From Pseudomonadota bacterium (lineage in GTDB: Bacteria; Myxococcota_A; UBA796; SXON01): a DNA stretch of 64,000 bases. This document shows, in pieces, positions 8,598 through 17,748 of this stretch (positions are counted from its first letter, which is position 1; each line of letters begins with the position of its first letter). The stretch is taken from contig SXON01000156.1 of NCBI GenBank assembly GCA_005778355.1, positions 1-64,000 on the forward strand, read 5' to 3'. Under the pieces are notes generated by a model that searched no databases, was not told where the DNA came from, and worked only from the letters and a program-made list of their open reading frames with translations. A program made the position numbers and the translations under genes.

Positions 8598-9821
8598 ATG
8601 GCCGTTTTCGCCTACGAGGGCAAGACTTCGAGCGGCGAGGTTCGCAAGGGCAAGGTCGATGCCGCCGACGCCAGCGCCGCGCGCAACAAGCTCCGCGAGA
8701 TGCGCATCACGCCATCGAGCGTGGTCGAGAGCAAGAGCGCGCTCGACGTCAATCTCAACATTCCGCTTCCCGCTTTTCTAAAGCCGGGCGTCAAGCTCCG
8801 CGACCTCGTGATCTTCTCCCGTCAGTTCGCGACGATGATCGACTCGGGCCTGCCGCTGGTGCAGTGCCTCGAGATCCTCTCGGCGCAGTGCGAGAATCCT
8901 ACGCTTCGCGACCAGCTCAAGGTGATCAAGGAAAAGGTCGAGAGCGGCAACACCTTCGCCGAGGCGCTCAAGACCTACCCCGCCACCTTCGACGACCTCT
9001 ACGTCAACCTCGTGGCCGCCGGCGAGGTGGGCGGCATGCTCGACACGATCATGAACCGCCTCGCCGCCTACCTGGAAAAGAACCAGAAGTTGATCCGGCA
9101 GGTGAAGGGGGCGATGACCTACCCGATCATCGTGCTCTTCGTGGCGTTCGTCGTCATCGCCCTGTTGTTGACCAAGGTCGTACCCCAGTTTGAAGACATG
9201 TTCGCCGACTTCGGCGCTGCCCTCCCCGCGCCCACGCAGTTCGTCGTCGATCTATCAAAGTGGATGACCGCGAACATCGGGTACATCATCGTGGGGATGG
9301 TCGCCGCCGGCGTGGCTCTGCGGTTCGTGCTCAAGACAGAGCGAGGCACGTGGGTATTTCACGCGATGCTGCTCAAGCTCCCCGTTTTCGGTGACGTGGT
9401 GACGAAGGTGGCCGTGGCCCGGTTCTGTCGCACGCTCAGCACGATGCTCTCGTCCGGCGTGCCCATCCTCGAGGCGCTCGACATCTGCTCGCGAACGGCC
9501 GGCAACAAGGTGGTGGAGAAGGCCATCGTGGGGGCGGCCCGGAGCATCAGCGAGGGCAGGACGATCGCCGAGCCGCTCCTGGAGTCGGGCGTGTTTCCTC
9601 GGATGGTGTGCCAGATGGTGGGCGTGGGCGAGGCCACGGGCGCGCTCGACGTCATGCTCGGGAAGATCGCCGACTTCTACGACGAGGAAGTCGACCAGGC
9701 CGTTGAAGCGATGACCAGCGCGCTCGAGCCCATGATCATGGCCTTCCTCGGCATCGTGGTCGGCGGACTGGTGATCGCCATGTACATGCCGATCTTCGAG
9801 ATGGCGGGCAACGTCGGCTAA
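8598..9821 (+). CDS. pilC: Type IV pilus inner-membrane platform protein PilC
   Basis: PilC is the polytopic platform of the type IV pilus motor; it couples the PilB and PilT ATPases to pilin insertion and removal. At 407 aa the length is standard. It starts MAVFAYEGKTSSGEVRKG, as GspF/PilC proteins do. The two tandem GspF domains are visible: the first with FSRQFATMIDSGLPLVQCLEIL near residue 75 and the second with ARFCRTLSTMLSSGVPILEAL near 275. TM helices lie at about 175, 225 and 380. An AGGAG ribosome binding site lies at 8586-8590. No pilB or pilT is present immediately upstream, unlike the Myxococcus order pilB-pilT-pilC. Confidence 0.95.
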   Translation: MAVFAYEGKTSSGEVRKGKVDAADASAARNKLREMRITPSSVVESKSALDVNLNIPLPAFLKPGVKLRDLVIFSRQFATMIDSGLPLVQCLEILSAQCENPTLRDQLKVIKEKVESGNTFAEALKTYPATFDDLYVNLVAAGEVGGMLDTIMNRLAAYLEKNQKLIRQVKGAMTYPIIVLFVAFVVIALLLTKVVPQFEDMFADFGAALPAPTQFVVDLSKWMTANIGYIIVGMVAAGVALRFVLKTERGTWVFHAMLLKLPVFGDVVTKVAVARFCRTLSTMLSSGVPILEALDICSRTAGNKVVEKAIVGAARSISEGRTIAEPLLESGVFPRMVCQMVGVGEATGALDVMLGKIADFYDEEVDQAVEAMTSALEPMIMAFLGIVVGGLVIAMYMPIFEMAGNVG

Positions 9822-9842
9822 CGCCGAGGCCGCCCCGCTCCG

Positions 9843-11315
9843 ATGACGCCTCGCCTCCAGCGCTACAGCGTGCTCCGCTTCTTGGTGGCGCTGGCGATTC
9901 TCGTGTCGGCGTTGGGACTGGTCGCCAGCGGCGGCTGGGACGTGCGGGGGAGCACGTCCACGTTTTTCCGCCTCGTGGCCGCACAGCTGTTGGTGTTGGT
10001 ACTCACGACGCTCTGGGCTCGTCGTAACCGGGCATCGGTTGGTTTCATCTACTTGCAGCTGGCCGTCGATGTTGCCGGCGCATCCCTGCTGGCCGCATGG
10101 ACGGGGGGCGCGAGCTCGCTGCTCACCTTCTTGTACTTTCCCACGATCGCTGCGGGCGCCTACCTTCTCGGGCGCAACGCCGCGCTAGCCGCCGCTGGCT
10201 TCTCCACGGTCGGCCTATTGTCCGTGGCGATCTGGGTGGGCGCCGGGGCCGACTCCAGCCTTGAGCTCCTGTACTGGGAGACGGGATTCCGGGTATTGTC
10301 GTACTTCCTCGTCGCTATCCTCGCGGGGCAGCTCGCCGCCTCGCTCGAAGTCGCGGGTGCCGAGCTGCGCGCGCAGCGCATCGCCAGCGAGACCGTCATC
10401 GAGCGGGTGCGTGCCGGCGTGCTGACCACCGACCAGAGCGACCGCATCGTTGACGTCAATCCCTCGGGCCGGTTGCTCCTCGGCGAGGTGACCGGAGGTC
10501 GGCTCGCCGACGTGTTCTCCGGGGCCATTCATCATCGGACATGGGAAGAATTGCGGCCCGAAGGCCGTCGCTGGGTGTGCAGCCAGGCCGCGATGCCCGA
10601 CGGCGGCCGTGTCGTCGTCGTCGAAGACGTGACCGAGCTCTGGGCGATGCGCGAGCGCACTCAACAAGACGAACGTTTCGTGGCTGTCGGTAAGCTCGCT
10701 GCTGGCCTCGCCCACGAGATTCGGAACCCGCTAGCGGCACTGTCGGGGACGCTCCAACTCTTGCGGGAAGATCGTCCCGGTCGCGAGATCGACGTCGCGC
10801 TTGGCGAGGCGGAGCGCCTCAACCGCCTCGTCGAAGATTTCCTCGAGGCGGCGCGGGCGCCGTCGCTTCGACGGCAGAGCGGCGACTTGACGGCGCTGGT
10901 CCGCTCCTGTGCCGAGGCCTTCCGCACCGACACCCGCTACTCGGGCGCCGTGGTGGTGCGCGTCGAAGGCCCCGCCTTGCAGGCCGAGTTCGACGCCGAC
11001 CGGTTGCGGCAGGTCGTGTGGAATCTGCTCCTGAACGCCGCGCAGGCGATGCCTCAGGGGGGGGAGATCGAGCTGAGGGTGGTGGCCCGCGACGATGGCG
11101 CAGCCGGTCTGGAGGTTTCCGACCAGGGCGTCGGCATTCCCGAGGAGGAACGCCACCGGATCTTCGACCCCTTCTACACGCGCCGGTCGGGTGGTACCGG
11201 CCTCGGTTTGGCGCTGGTCGATCAGGTCGTCCGGGCCCACGGCGGCTCGATCGAGGTGGCGCCCCGTGCCGGCGGGGGCACCCGATTCAGCCTGTGGTTG
11301 CCGAGGGAGGCGTAG
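9843..11315 (+). CDS. pilS: Sensor histidine kinase PilS
   Basis: PilS is the membrane kinase that senses pilin level in the membrane and controls PilR. This 490-aa protein has about six TM helices between residues 10 and 170, a PAS-like linker (about 180-270), the phospho-acceptor H291 in GLAHEIRNPLAAL, and an HATPase domain with WNLLLNAAQAMPQGG, DQGVGIPEEE and a GTGLGLALV G-box. It lies 21 bp after pilC and 3 bp before pilR. The pairing with pilR and downstream pilA fixes its identity. Confidence 0.92.
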   Translation: MTPRLQRYSVLRFLVALAILVSALGLVASGGWDVRGSTSTFFRLVAAQLLVLVLTTLWARRNRASVGFIYLQLAVDVAGASLLAAWTGGASSLLTFLYFPTIAAGAYLLGRNAALAAAGFSTVGLLSVAIWVGAGADSSLELLYWETGFRVLSYFLVAILAGQLAASLEVAGAELRAQRIASETVIERVRAGVLTTDQSDRIVDVNPSGRLLLGEVTGGRLADVFSGAIHHRTWEELRPEGRRWVCSQAAMPDGGRVVVVEDVTELWAMRERTQQDERFVAVGKLAAGLAHEIRNPLAALSGTLQLLREDRPGREIDVALGEAERLNRLVEDFLEAARAPSLRRQSGDLTALVRSCAEAFRTDTRYSGAVVVRVEGPALQAEFDADRLRQVVWNLLLNAAQAMPQGGEIELRVVARDDGAAGLEVSDQGVGIPEEERHRIFDPFYTRRSGGTGLGLALVDQVVRAHGGSIEVAPRAGGGTRFSLWLPREA

Positions 11316-11318
11316 ATA

Positions 11319-12728
11319 ATGAGTCGCGACAAGATATTGGTTATTGACGACGAGCCAGCCCTTCGGGAAGTGCTGGGGATGGTGCTCAGCCGCGCCGGCT
11401 ATGAGGTGCGTGAGGCGGCCAGCGGAGAGGCCGGTCTCGCGGTTTTCGACCGCTGGGGCCCCGACCTGGTCGTGAGCGACCTCACCATGCCGGGCATCGA
11501 CGGGCTCGAGGTGCTGCGCCAAGTGAAGGTTCGGGCCGCGCAGGCCGGTCGCGACGTGCCAGTGATCCTGGTGACCGCCTACGCTAGCACCGCGTCGGCG
11601 GTGGCGGCCGTGAAGGAAGGGGCCTTCGACTACGTGGCGAAGCCGTTTCAGAACGACGAGCTGCGCATGCTGGTGGCCAAGGCGTTGGCGATGCGTCGGC
11701 TCGAGGCCGACAACGCGCGATTGCGCGCCGAACTGGGCGACCGCTACGGCTTCGCCCAGCTCGTGGGCACCTCGCAGCGAATGCAGGAGGTCTACGCACT
11801 GGTGCGGCGGGTGATGGGCACCAAGATCAACTGCCTCGTTTGCGGCGAGTCGGGCACCGGCAAGGAGTTGATCGCTCGGAGCGTGCATCACGGCAGCGAG
11901 CGGCGCCACGGTCCCTTCGTCGCGATGAACTGCGGCGCGATCCCGGAGACGCTCTTCGAGAGCGAGCTGTTCTGCTACAAGAAGGGGGCGTTCACCGGGG
12001 CCGCTCGCGACAAGCTGGGCTTCTTCGCGGCGGCCGATGGCGGCACCCTGGTCCACGAGGAGATTGGCGAGATGCCGCTGCAGGCGCAGGTGAAGGTGTT
12101 GCGCGCTCTCGCCGAACGCAAAGTGACCCCGGTCGGCGGCACCGACGAGGTCGCGGTTGACGTGCGCGAGGTGGCCGCCACCAACCGCGATCTGGCCGCC
12201 GAGGTGAAGGCTGGGCGCTTCCGGGAAGACCTCTACTATCGGCTCAATGTCGTGCAGATCGACATGCCGCCCTTGCGCGAGCGCGGGGACGACGTGCTCA
12301 CGCTCGCCAGTCACTTCGTGGAGAAGTTCGCCGAGGAGTACGGCAAGCCGGTGCGCGGTCTCACCCCCGAGGCCCAGCGACTCCTGCGTGCCTACGCCTA
12401 CCCGGGCAACGTGCGCGAGTTGCAGAACATCGTGGAGCGCGCGGTGGCGCTCGAGGGCGGCACACTGGTGTCTGCCGGGGCGCTACCCGAGCGCTTGCAC
12501 GGGGGGCTGGCTCCCGAGGGCGGCGAGGCCGACGACGAGCCCTTCCCCGAGACCGGCATCGACCTCGAGGCCCGGCTAGCCTCGGTGGAACGTCGCTACA
12601 TGGAGCGCGCCCTCGTCGCTGCCGGTGGGAACCGCACCCAGGCCGCCCGGCTCCTCGGGGTGACCTTCCGCTCATTCCGCTACCGGCTGATCAAGTTCGG
12701 CCTCGCGCAGGAAGGTGACGCCGAGTGA
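11319..12728 (+). CDS. pilR: Sigma-54-dependent response regulator PilR
   Basis: PilR is an NtrC-class activator that switches on pilA from a sigma-54 promoter. Domains in order are a receiver with phospho-acceptor D54 (VVSDLTMPG), an AAA+ sigma-54 interaction domain with Walker A GESGTGKE at 176-183 and GAFTGA at 223-228, and a Fis-type helix-turn-helix at the C-terminus (GNRTQAARLLGV). The usual ELFGHEKGAFTGA is ELFCYKKGAFTGA here; the contact loop itself is intact. At 469 aa the length is normal. Its cognate promoter is visible 75 bp downstream of its stop, ahead of pilA. Confidence 0.94.
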   Translation: MSRDKILVIDDEPALREVLGMVLSRAGYEVREAASGEAGLAVFDRWGPDLVVSDLTMPGIDGLEVLRQVKVRAAQAGRDVPVILVTAYASTASAVAAVKEGAFDYVAKPFQNDELRMLVAKALAMRRLEADNARLRAELGDRYGFAQLVGTSQRMQEVYALVRRVMGTKINCLVCGESGTGKELIARSVHHGSERRHGPFVAMNCGAIPETLFESELFCYKKGAFTGAARDKLGFFAAADGGTLVHEEIGEMPLQAQVKVLRALAERKVTPVGGTDEVAVDVREVAATNRDLAAEVKAGRFREDLYYRLNVVQIDMPPLRERGDDVLTLASHFVEKFAEEYGKPVRGLTPEAQRLLRAYAYPGNVRELQNIVERAVALEGGTLVSAGALPERLHGGLAPEGGEADDEPFPETGIDLEARLASVERRYMERALVAAGGNRTQAARLLGVTFRSFRYRLIKFGLAQEGDAE

Positions 12729-12731
12729 CAC

Positions 12732-12766
12732 GTGACGAAAATTGTCAGCCACTGGGGTGACGAAAA
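12732..12766 (+). promoter_or_regulatory. Candidate PilR upstream activating sites
   Basis: GTGACGAAAA occurs twice as an exact direct repeat (12732-12741 and 12757-12766). The first copy is also part of an inverted repeat, TGAC-N7-GTCA (12733-12747). These lie about 40-70 bp upstream of the sigma-54 -24 element, the place where an NtrC-type activator such as PilR binds. The spacing of 25 bp is not an exact multiple of a helical turn. This is assigned by position and symmetry only. Confidence 0.45.
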
Positions 12767-12802
12767 ACGGCACTCATCAACAAAAACGTAGGAAGAAACG
12801 TG

Positions 12803-12817
12803 TGGCACGGGGCTTGC
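12803..12817 (+). promoter_or_regulatory. Sigma-54 promoter of pilA
   Basis: TGGCAC at 12803-12808, five bases, then TTGC at 12814-12817 match the RpoN -24/-12 consensus exactly (TGGCAC-N5-TTGC), with GG and GC at the required spacing. It lies 61 bp upstream of the pilA start and directly after pilR, so PilR/RpoN control of pilA is the straightforward reading. Confidence 0.9.
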
Positions 12818-12878
12818 TTCACCATTGTCCGACTGGCGAACAGGCCAGCATCTCCCCGAACCCACTGGAGTCTACACC

Positions 12879-13349
12879 ATGCGTCAGAACAAGGGCTTCT
12901 CTCTCGTCGAACTCATGATCGTCGTCGCGATTATCGGCATCCTCGCCGCCATCGCCATCCCGAACTTCGTTGCCATGCAGTACAAGGCCAAGCGCGCCGA
13001 GGTCCCGGGCAACGTCGACGGCATCAAGACCGCCCAGCTCTCCTACGAAGCCAGCTTCGACGCGTTCGTCGATTCTCCCACGCAGCCGCGCGCCGACGCC
13101 TCGCTCGACAAGACCGCCATCGCGTGGGCCGGCTACTCGGGCTTCTCGACGGTCGCGTGGGCGCCGGACGGCGAAGTGCGCGGCAACTACGCGGTGGACG
13201 AGAGCGGTGCACCGAGCTTCCTCGTCACGGGCAAGTGCGACGTGGACAACGATGACGTCGTGATCACCTACACCGCCAACCACGACAGCAGCAACCTCGC
13301 CTTGGCCACCAACGCGACCCTGGTGGCCGGCCAAGAGAACGACTACTAG
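12879..13349 (+). CDS. pilA: Type IV major pilin PilA
   Basis: PilA is the structural subunit of type IV pili. The 156-aa precursor opens MRQNKGFSLVELMIVVAIIG: a 6-residue basic leader, the prepilin peptidase site G-F, Glu5 of the mature protein, and the hydrophobic alpha-1 helix. The globular part is short (about 100 residues), Asp-rich, and has one Cys near residue 127, so the classic C-terminal disulfide loop is absent. A GGAG site at 12867-12870 lies 8 bases before the ATG. Transcription comes from the sigma-54 promoter at 12803 and ends at the terminator at 13368. Confidence 0.93.
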   Translation: MRQNKGFSLVELMIVVAIIGILAAIAIPNFVAMQYKAKRAEVPGNVDGIKTAQLSYEASFDAFVDSPTQPRADASLDKTAIAWAGYSGFSTVAWAPDGEVRGNYAVDESGAPSFLVTGKCDVDNDDVVITYTANHDSSNLALATNATLVAGQENDY

Positions 13350-13367
13350 CCCCTGCGGGCTCGACCC

Positions 13368-13408
13368 ACGGCGCTCACCCCTCGCGGGGTGGGCGCCGTC
13401 TGGTTTTT
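13368..13408 (+). terminator. Rho-independent terminator of pilA
   Basis: A 14-bp stem (ACGGCGCTCACCCC pairing with GGGGTGGGCGCCGT, one G-U pair) with a TCGC loop is followed by TTTTT at 13404-13408. It lies 18 bp after the pilA stop. This is the clearest intrinsic terminator in the window and isolates pilA as its own transcription unit. Confidence 0.85.
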
Positions 13409-13432
13409 CGGGGCTGGGATAAGAACGCGCGA

Positions 13433-14515
13433 ATGATTGCAATCCTGCTCATGGCCTGCGCGGACCGGGATGATCCCGTTGCGGCGCTTCCCCGCGAGGG
13501 CTTTATTTCGGCAGACTCGGCGACCGTTGCCAACCTGTCGGCCTGCCTCGCGGCGTTTACCGGCAGCGAGGCCGCTTCCCTTGGCGCCTCGTGGCGGTCG
13601 CTGGCGGCCGAGTGCCCAGCCGAGCTCAGCGGCGGGGGCTCGGCGGCCTGGCGCGAGCTCGCTTGCGTCGCGTCGTCGCCTGCGGTTCGCGACTTCCGCG
13701 GCGACGCAGGGTTGGCGTTCGGCTGGAGTGCAGATGGCGAACTCGCAGGTCGCGGCCGCCTGTGGTCCAACGAGAGTGGCCTGCGCGCGGAGGCTCTGGC
13801 CAAGATCGCTCCTCTCGGCGCCGTGGGCCGGTTGTTCGTCCCGGGGGACGAGCCGGCGGGTCGGTCCCGCCTCGTTCACGACGGCGCTGTTCTGCATGCG
13901 CGCGCCCGGCCGGCGGGGGGCATCGACGTGTCCGCGCTGGTGGAGGCTGGCTCACAGGCCGACACGCTGTTTGGGCTCAAGGGCGCGCTCCTCTCTCGTG
14001 CCGTTCTCGCCGGCGACTGGGAGCTCGTCGCCTACGGTCCCGCGGCGGGCGGCGAACTGCCCCTTCCCGTGCTGGCGCTGGGGCTGAACCAGCCGGCTGG
14101 CGCGGCGGCGGTCGAGAGCTTCGCTGTGGCGATGGCGGAGAAGTGGAATGTAGAACGCCGTCGCCAGCGGATAGGGGTACGCGAAGGCGAGTGCCTCGCG
14201 GGTCTGCGGGTGCTCCCCCAGTTGGAACCTTGCTTCGTGGCGACAGAGGAGGCCCTGGTGGTGGGCTGGAACGCCGACGCGGTGGCGCGCGCGTTGGGTG
14301 GGGGCGCGACTCGTGACGGCGGAGAGGCGGGCGGGTGGGCGACGATCGATTTTGCCTCCATGGCCGAGGCCGACGACGTGTTCGCGGCCTCGCGACCGCC
14401 GGAAAGCACGTTGCCCGCGTTCGCCTACCCGCTCCGGCGCGTGGAGTTCGAGGTGCGACGCGTCGACGCAGAAGTTCGCATCGACGCACGAAGTGCCGTC
14501 GGGTGCGGGGGATGA
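13433..14515 (+). CDS. Lipoprotein of unknown function
   Basis: This 360-aa predicted lipoprotein begins MIAILLMAC, with the lipobox Cys at residue 9 and no basic residue before it. I do not recognise the family. The body is Ala/Gly-rich with internal Cys residues (for example near 43, 61, 78, 254, 267) that might form disulfides. An internal pattern (a strand-rich module with 'LPVLALGLNQPAGAAAVESF' near 213) hints at two similar halves. Its stop overlaps the next start as ATGA, so it is co-translated with the phosphodiesterase-like gene. Part of an unrelated-looking but tightly coupled group running to 20296. Confidence 0.6.
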   Translation: MIAILLMACADRDDPVAALPREGFISADSATVANLSACLAAFTGSEAASLGASWRSLAAECPAELSGGGSAAWRELACVASSPAVRDFRGDAGLAFGWSADGELAGRGRLWSNESGLRAEALAKIAPLGAVGRLFVPGDEPAGRSRLVHDGAVLHARARPAGGIDVSALVEAGSQADTLFGLKGALLSRAVLAGDWELVAYGPAAGGELPLPVLALGLNQPAGAAAVESFAVAMAEKWNVERRRQRIGVREGECLAGLRVLPQLEPCFVATEEALVVGWNADAVARALGGGATRDGGEAGGWATIDFASMAEADDVFAASRPPESTLPAFAYPLRRVEFEVRRVDAEVRIDARSAVGCGG

Positions 14516-16860
14516 GGCGGCGTCGCCGCGAGGTGGCCGTTGTGCTCGTGGCGCTGGTGCTGCTTGCCGCGGCCGCGCGCTGGTCGCTGCTGGCGACGAG
14601 GCGTGCGACCGCCTGTGCGCAAACGGAGGAAGCGTTCGCGGCGGGTGACTGGGCAGGGGTAGTGTCGCTGTCGGGGCCCGTGCTCTCGGAGGCGGACCCG
14701 GGTGACGGCTCGGTCCTTCGAGCGATGGAGCTCAGGTGCGAGGCGCTGCTGAAGCTCGCGCGTGGCGACGAGTGTGCGGCGCTCCTGGGGGAACGCTTGG
14801 CGCGCCCGGACGCTGCCTCGTGGCTCCCTCGCGCGGGGCTCGCCGAGGCATGGGTGAACTACGCGCTCGCGCACGGCCAGGCCAGCGAGGCCGCGGTGGT
14901 GGCGGAGCGTCTCCGCGCGGAAGAGCCCAGGGATGTGGCTCGCGCTCGGCTCGCGTTCCGCGCGCTGCGCGCGAGCGAAGATCTCGACGCGAGCGCCTCG
15001 TTTGCGTTGGGTTGGATCGACTCGCTCCCGCCCGACCGACGCCTCGCCTTGTTGCTCGACGTGGCGGATGCGCAGGCGCGGGCGCGCCAACCCGGGCGTG
15101 TCCTCGCAACACTCGGCGCGGCGCCCACGACGGGAACTCTGGAGGAGCGCGACGCCTGGTGGTCGCTCCGGATCAGCGCCCTCGCCCAGCTGGGAGACGC
15201 CGTCGGCGCTGCAGCCGCCGCCGAGTCCTGGTCGGCGACGCCGGACGACGCCCCCACGGCAAGGGCGAACCTCGCCGTGGCCCTGAGCGAGGCTTCGGTC
15301 GCCCACCCGCGTGGGACCTGGTGGGACCATCTCGCCGCCAGCGAGGCCGAGATCGCGCGCGTGCGCGGCAAGGGTCTCAAAGCGCGAGTGTATCGGCGAC
15401 TGGTGGGACACCTGACGGTGCAGGGGCGTTTGGACGACGCAGCGGTCGTCGCGTCGCGCGCACAGCTTCTCGACCCCTCGTGGGTGACAAATGCTGACGA
15501 ATTACGACGGATGTCGGAGGGCGACGGAAACGCGGGCGGAGTGGGCGAGCTTGTTTTCCGGGTCGAGGGCGCTGCCCCTCCCGGCGCGGCGATCTGGGTT
15601 TCGCCGGAGGGGGTCGCGACGCCTCAGGGGGCCTGGACGCCGCTCGTGGCCGGGAACGAGACGCGGCTGTCGCGAGCGGTCGCGACCGTCGCGACCCGTT
15701 GGGTGCTGCGCTCCGAGACATCGACTTACGCCTCGGGGGTGGCATGGCCGCAGGCTCGGGAGACTACCGTCGTGAGCATCCGGCCTGGGGCGGGGAAGCC
15801 ACGGGCTGAGCGCGCGCCTCTGGCTCCTGCGGCGCCGGGCGACGGTAGCCGTCGCGTGCTGGTGGTCATTCTGGATAGCGGCGATTGGCGCCTGTCGAGC
15901 TACCTCCGACAGCGCGGCGAGATGCCCGTTCTGGATGCGCTCCTCACGCAGGGATGGCGCGCCGCTCCGGTGCAATACCCCGCCTTCACGGCTGCAGCGA
16001 TGGCCGCACTCACGTCCCCGGCGGCGCGCACGAGCGCGTCGTTCCCGGCCGCCGTGCACCAGCTTGGCGTGGAACTGGCCGGCCTTGCGTCCATCGGCAA
16101 GAACCCGTTCGCACCCGTCGGCTTCGTCCTTCCCGCCGCCCCTGACATCTTCTCGGCGCTCGGGGTAGGTGACCGTCGTGTTGCGAATCTGCTTTTCTCT
16201 CACGGCGCGGTGTCCGCCGGTCGACACGCTGAGGTGGTGGGTCCGGCGGGCGCCCGCACCACGGCACGCCTCGGTCCCGCCGAGCGGGAGCTCACCGCGT
16301 CGGAACTCCGCCTGTTCCCCGAGTGGTCCGGCAAGGGGCTCGAGACCAGCGGGATTAGCGCCCATGTCCGGAGCACCGCCGCGCAAGTCGATGGGGTCGC
16401 GGAGCTCGTGCGCTCGGGCGGCGCCGACGTCGTGCTCTACCGGCTGGAGGCGCTCGACCTCGTTACGCACGGTGGCTTCGCCGAGGTCAATCGTCCGCAG
16501 CAGGACGATGGCATGGGTAAGCTATACAGCTTCTACCGTTATGTTGATTTGCGATTGGGCGAACTGGCGGGGTCGCTCGACGGCGATGATCTGCTCGTGG
16601 TCATGTCCGACCACGGGGCGCTCACCTCGATGGAACACGACCCCATCGCGATGTTCGTGGCGTGGGGCAACGGTGTGCCCCGCGGGCGCACGGGCGGTCG
16701 AGTCAGGCTGATGTCGGTCGCTCGGTTCCTCGCTGCCCTGGAAGGCGTGCCGGTGGACTGGCCCGGTGAAGAGATCGCGCCGTGGACGGGCGCGTGGCGG
16801 GCGCGACGCACGCCCCCCGGCGTCGGTGTCCCCTGGGCCGGCGAGACCGAGGGCGGCTAG
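14512..16860 (+). CDS. AlkP-superfamily type I phosphodiesterase-like membrane protein
   Basis: This 782-aa protein starts MRRRRREVAVVLVALVLLAA, an Arg-rich N-terminus plus a single TM anchor. Residues about 25-390 are Ala-rich helical repeats of TPR-like character. The C-terminal half is an alkaline-phosphatase-fold module: RRVLVVILDSGDWR (first metal Asp) near 445, a Thr-containing YPAFTAAAMAALTSP nucleophile region near 490, and VVMSDHGALTSMEHDP near 700. It resembles type I phosphodiesterase/nucleotide pyrophosphatase proteins rather than sulfatases. It is probably periplasmic and acts on an unknown substrate. It overlaps the preceding lipoprotein by four bases and is followed after 9 bp by the TPR-like gene. 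Confidence 0.65.
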   Translation: MRRRRREVAVVLVALVLLAAAARWSLLATRRATACAQTEEAFAAGDWAGVVSLSGPVLSEADPGDGSVLRAMELRCEALLKLARGDECAALLGERLARPDAASWLPRAGLAEAWVNYALAHGQASEAAVVAERLRAEEPRDVARARLAFRALRASEDLDASASFALGWIDSLPPDRRLALLLDVADAQARARQPGRVLATLGAAPTTGTLEERDAWWSLRISALAQLGDAVGAAAAAESWSATPDDAPTARANLAVALSEASVAHPRGTWWDHLAASEAEIARVRGKGLKARVYRRLVGHLTVQGRLDDAAVVASRAQLLDPSWVTNADELRRMSEGDGNAGGVGELVFRVEGAAPPGAAIWVSPEGVATPQGAWTPLVAGNETRLSRAVATVATRWVLRSETSTYASGVAWPQARETTVVSIRPGAGKPRAERAPLAPAAPGDGSRRVLVVILDSGDWRLSSYLRQRGEMPVLDALLTQGWRAAPVQYPAFTAAAMAALTSPAARTSASFPAAVHQLGVELAGLASIGKNPFAPVGFVLPAAPDIFSALGVGDRRVANLLFSHGAVSAGRHAEVVGPAGARTTARLGPAERELTASELRLFPEWSGKGLETSGISAHVRSTAAQVDGVAELVRSGGADVVLYRLEALDLVTHGGFAEVNRPQQDDGMGKLYSFYRYVDLRLGELAGSLDGDDLLVVMSDHGALTSMEHDPIAMFVAWGNGVPRGRTGGRVRLMSVARFLAALEGVPVDWPGEEIAPWTGAWRARRTPPGVGVPWAGETEGG

Positions 16861-16869
16861 AGGGCGCGG

Positions 16870-17748
16870 ATGTGGCGCAACCTGCTCGTCGCGCTCGTGG
16901 GCGCTGTCACCGCGGGGGTGGCCCAGCCAGCGCTCGATCACACCCGGCAAGCGCGGCTGGTCGACTCGGCCCTCCTGTTCCTGCCGCGGGGCGACACCCT
17001 CGCCGTCGCGGCGTCAGGATTCCACGAGCCCATGGCGAGCCTGCTCTGGGTCCGGGTGGTGCTCACCTTTGGCGAGCGCTACGGCAAAGACGACAGCGCG
17101 GAGTGGCGTGCGTGGTTTGCCGGTGGCGTTCTCGCGGTGAACACGCTGGACCCCCAGTGGCGCACCGCCTACTTTTACGGTGGCGGGATGCTTCGCAGCA
17201 TGGGGGAGCTCGACGCGTCGTCGGTGGTGTTCGAGCGATGCACGGAGGCGCTCCCGGCGGATGGCTGGTGCCCGTTCTCGCGCGGCATGAACGCGTACCT
17301 ATACGAGAAAGACCGCGCGCTGGCCGCCCGGTGGATGCGGATCGCCGCCGAGCGCCCGAACGCCGCGAAGTGGTGGTCGGCCGCCGCTGCCCGCATGGGC
17401 AGTGAGGAGGGGGCACGGGAGAGCGCCCTCGTGTACCTGGAATCCCAGCTCCGCGAAGCCCAGACGGAGAGTGAGATCCGGTATCTGGAGCTTCAGAAGC
17501 GCCGAATCGTGCACGATCAGGCCGTTGACCGGTGGGCCGCGGCTTGCCGGGCGAGGTTCCTCGAGACGGGCGCACTGCCTGCGTCGCCCGCGGTGCTGGG
17601 CGAGCTTGGTTTCGAACTCCCCGAGAACCCGCGGGGCGACGCCTGGGTGGTCGGCAACGACGGCATCGTGCGCTCCGAGGGCGCGGAGGCCGAGCGCCGT
17701 CGCAAGACGCTCCAGAAAGAGCGCCTTCTGGTGATGAAACGCCGGTGA
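16870..17748 (+). CDS. Conserved membrane-anchored TPR-like protein
   Basis: This 292-aa protein has an N-terminal signal anchor (residues 4-20) followed by [19 protein letters not shown], then helical repeats with [19 protein letters not shown] and [14 protein letters not shown]. The pattern is familiar from conserved hypothetical proteins of delta-proteobacteria, whose function is not known to me. The C-terminal 100 residues are charged and helical ([20 protein letters not shown]). Its TGA overlaps the GTG of folK (GTGA at 17745-17748), so the two are translationally coupled. Confidence 0.65.
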   Translation: MWRNLLVALVGAVTAGVAQPALDHTRQARLVDSALLFLPRGDTLAVAASGFHEPMASLLWVRVVLTFGERYGKDDSAEWRAWFAGGVLAVNTLDPQWRTAYFYGGGMLRSMGELDASSVVFERCTEALPADGWCPFSRGMNAYLYEKDRALAARWMRIAAERPNAAKWWSAAAARMGSEEGARESALVYLESQLREAQTESEIRYLELQKRRIVHDQAVDRWAAACRARFLETGALPASPAVLGELGFELPENPRGDAWVVGNDGIVRSEGAEAERRRKTLQKERLLVMKRR

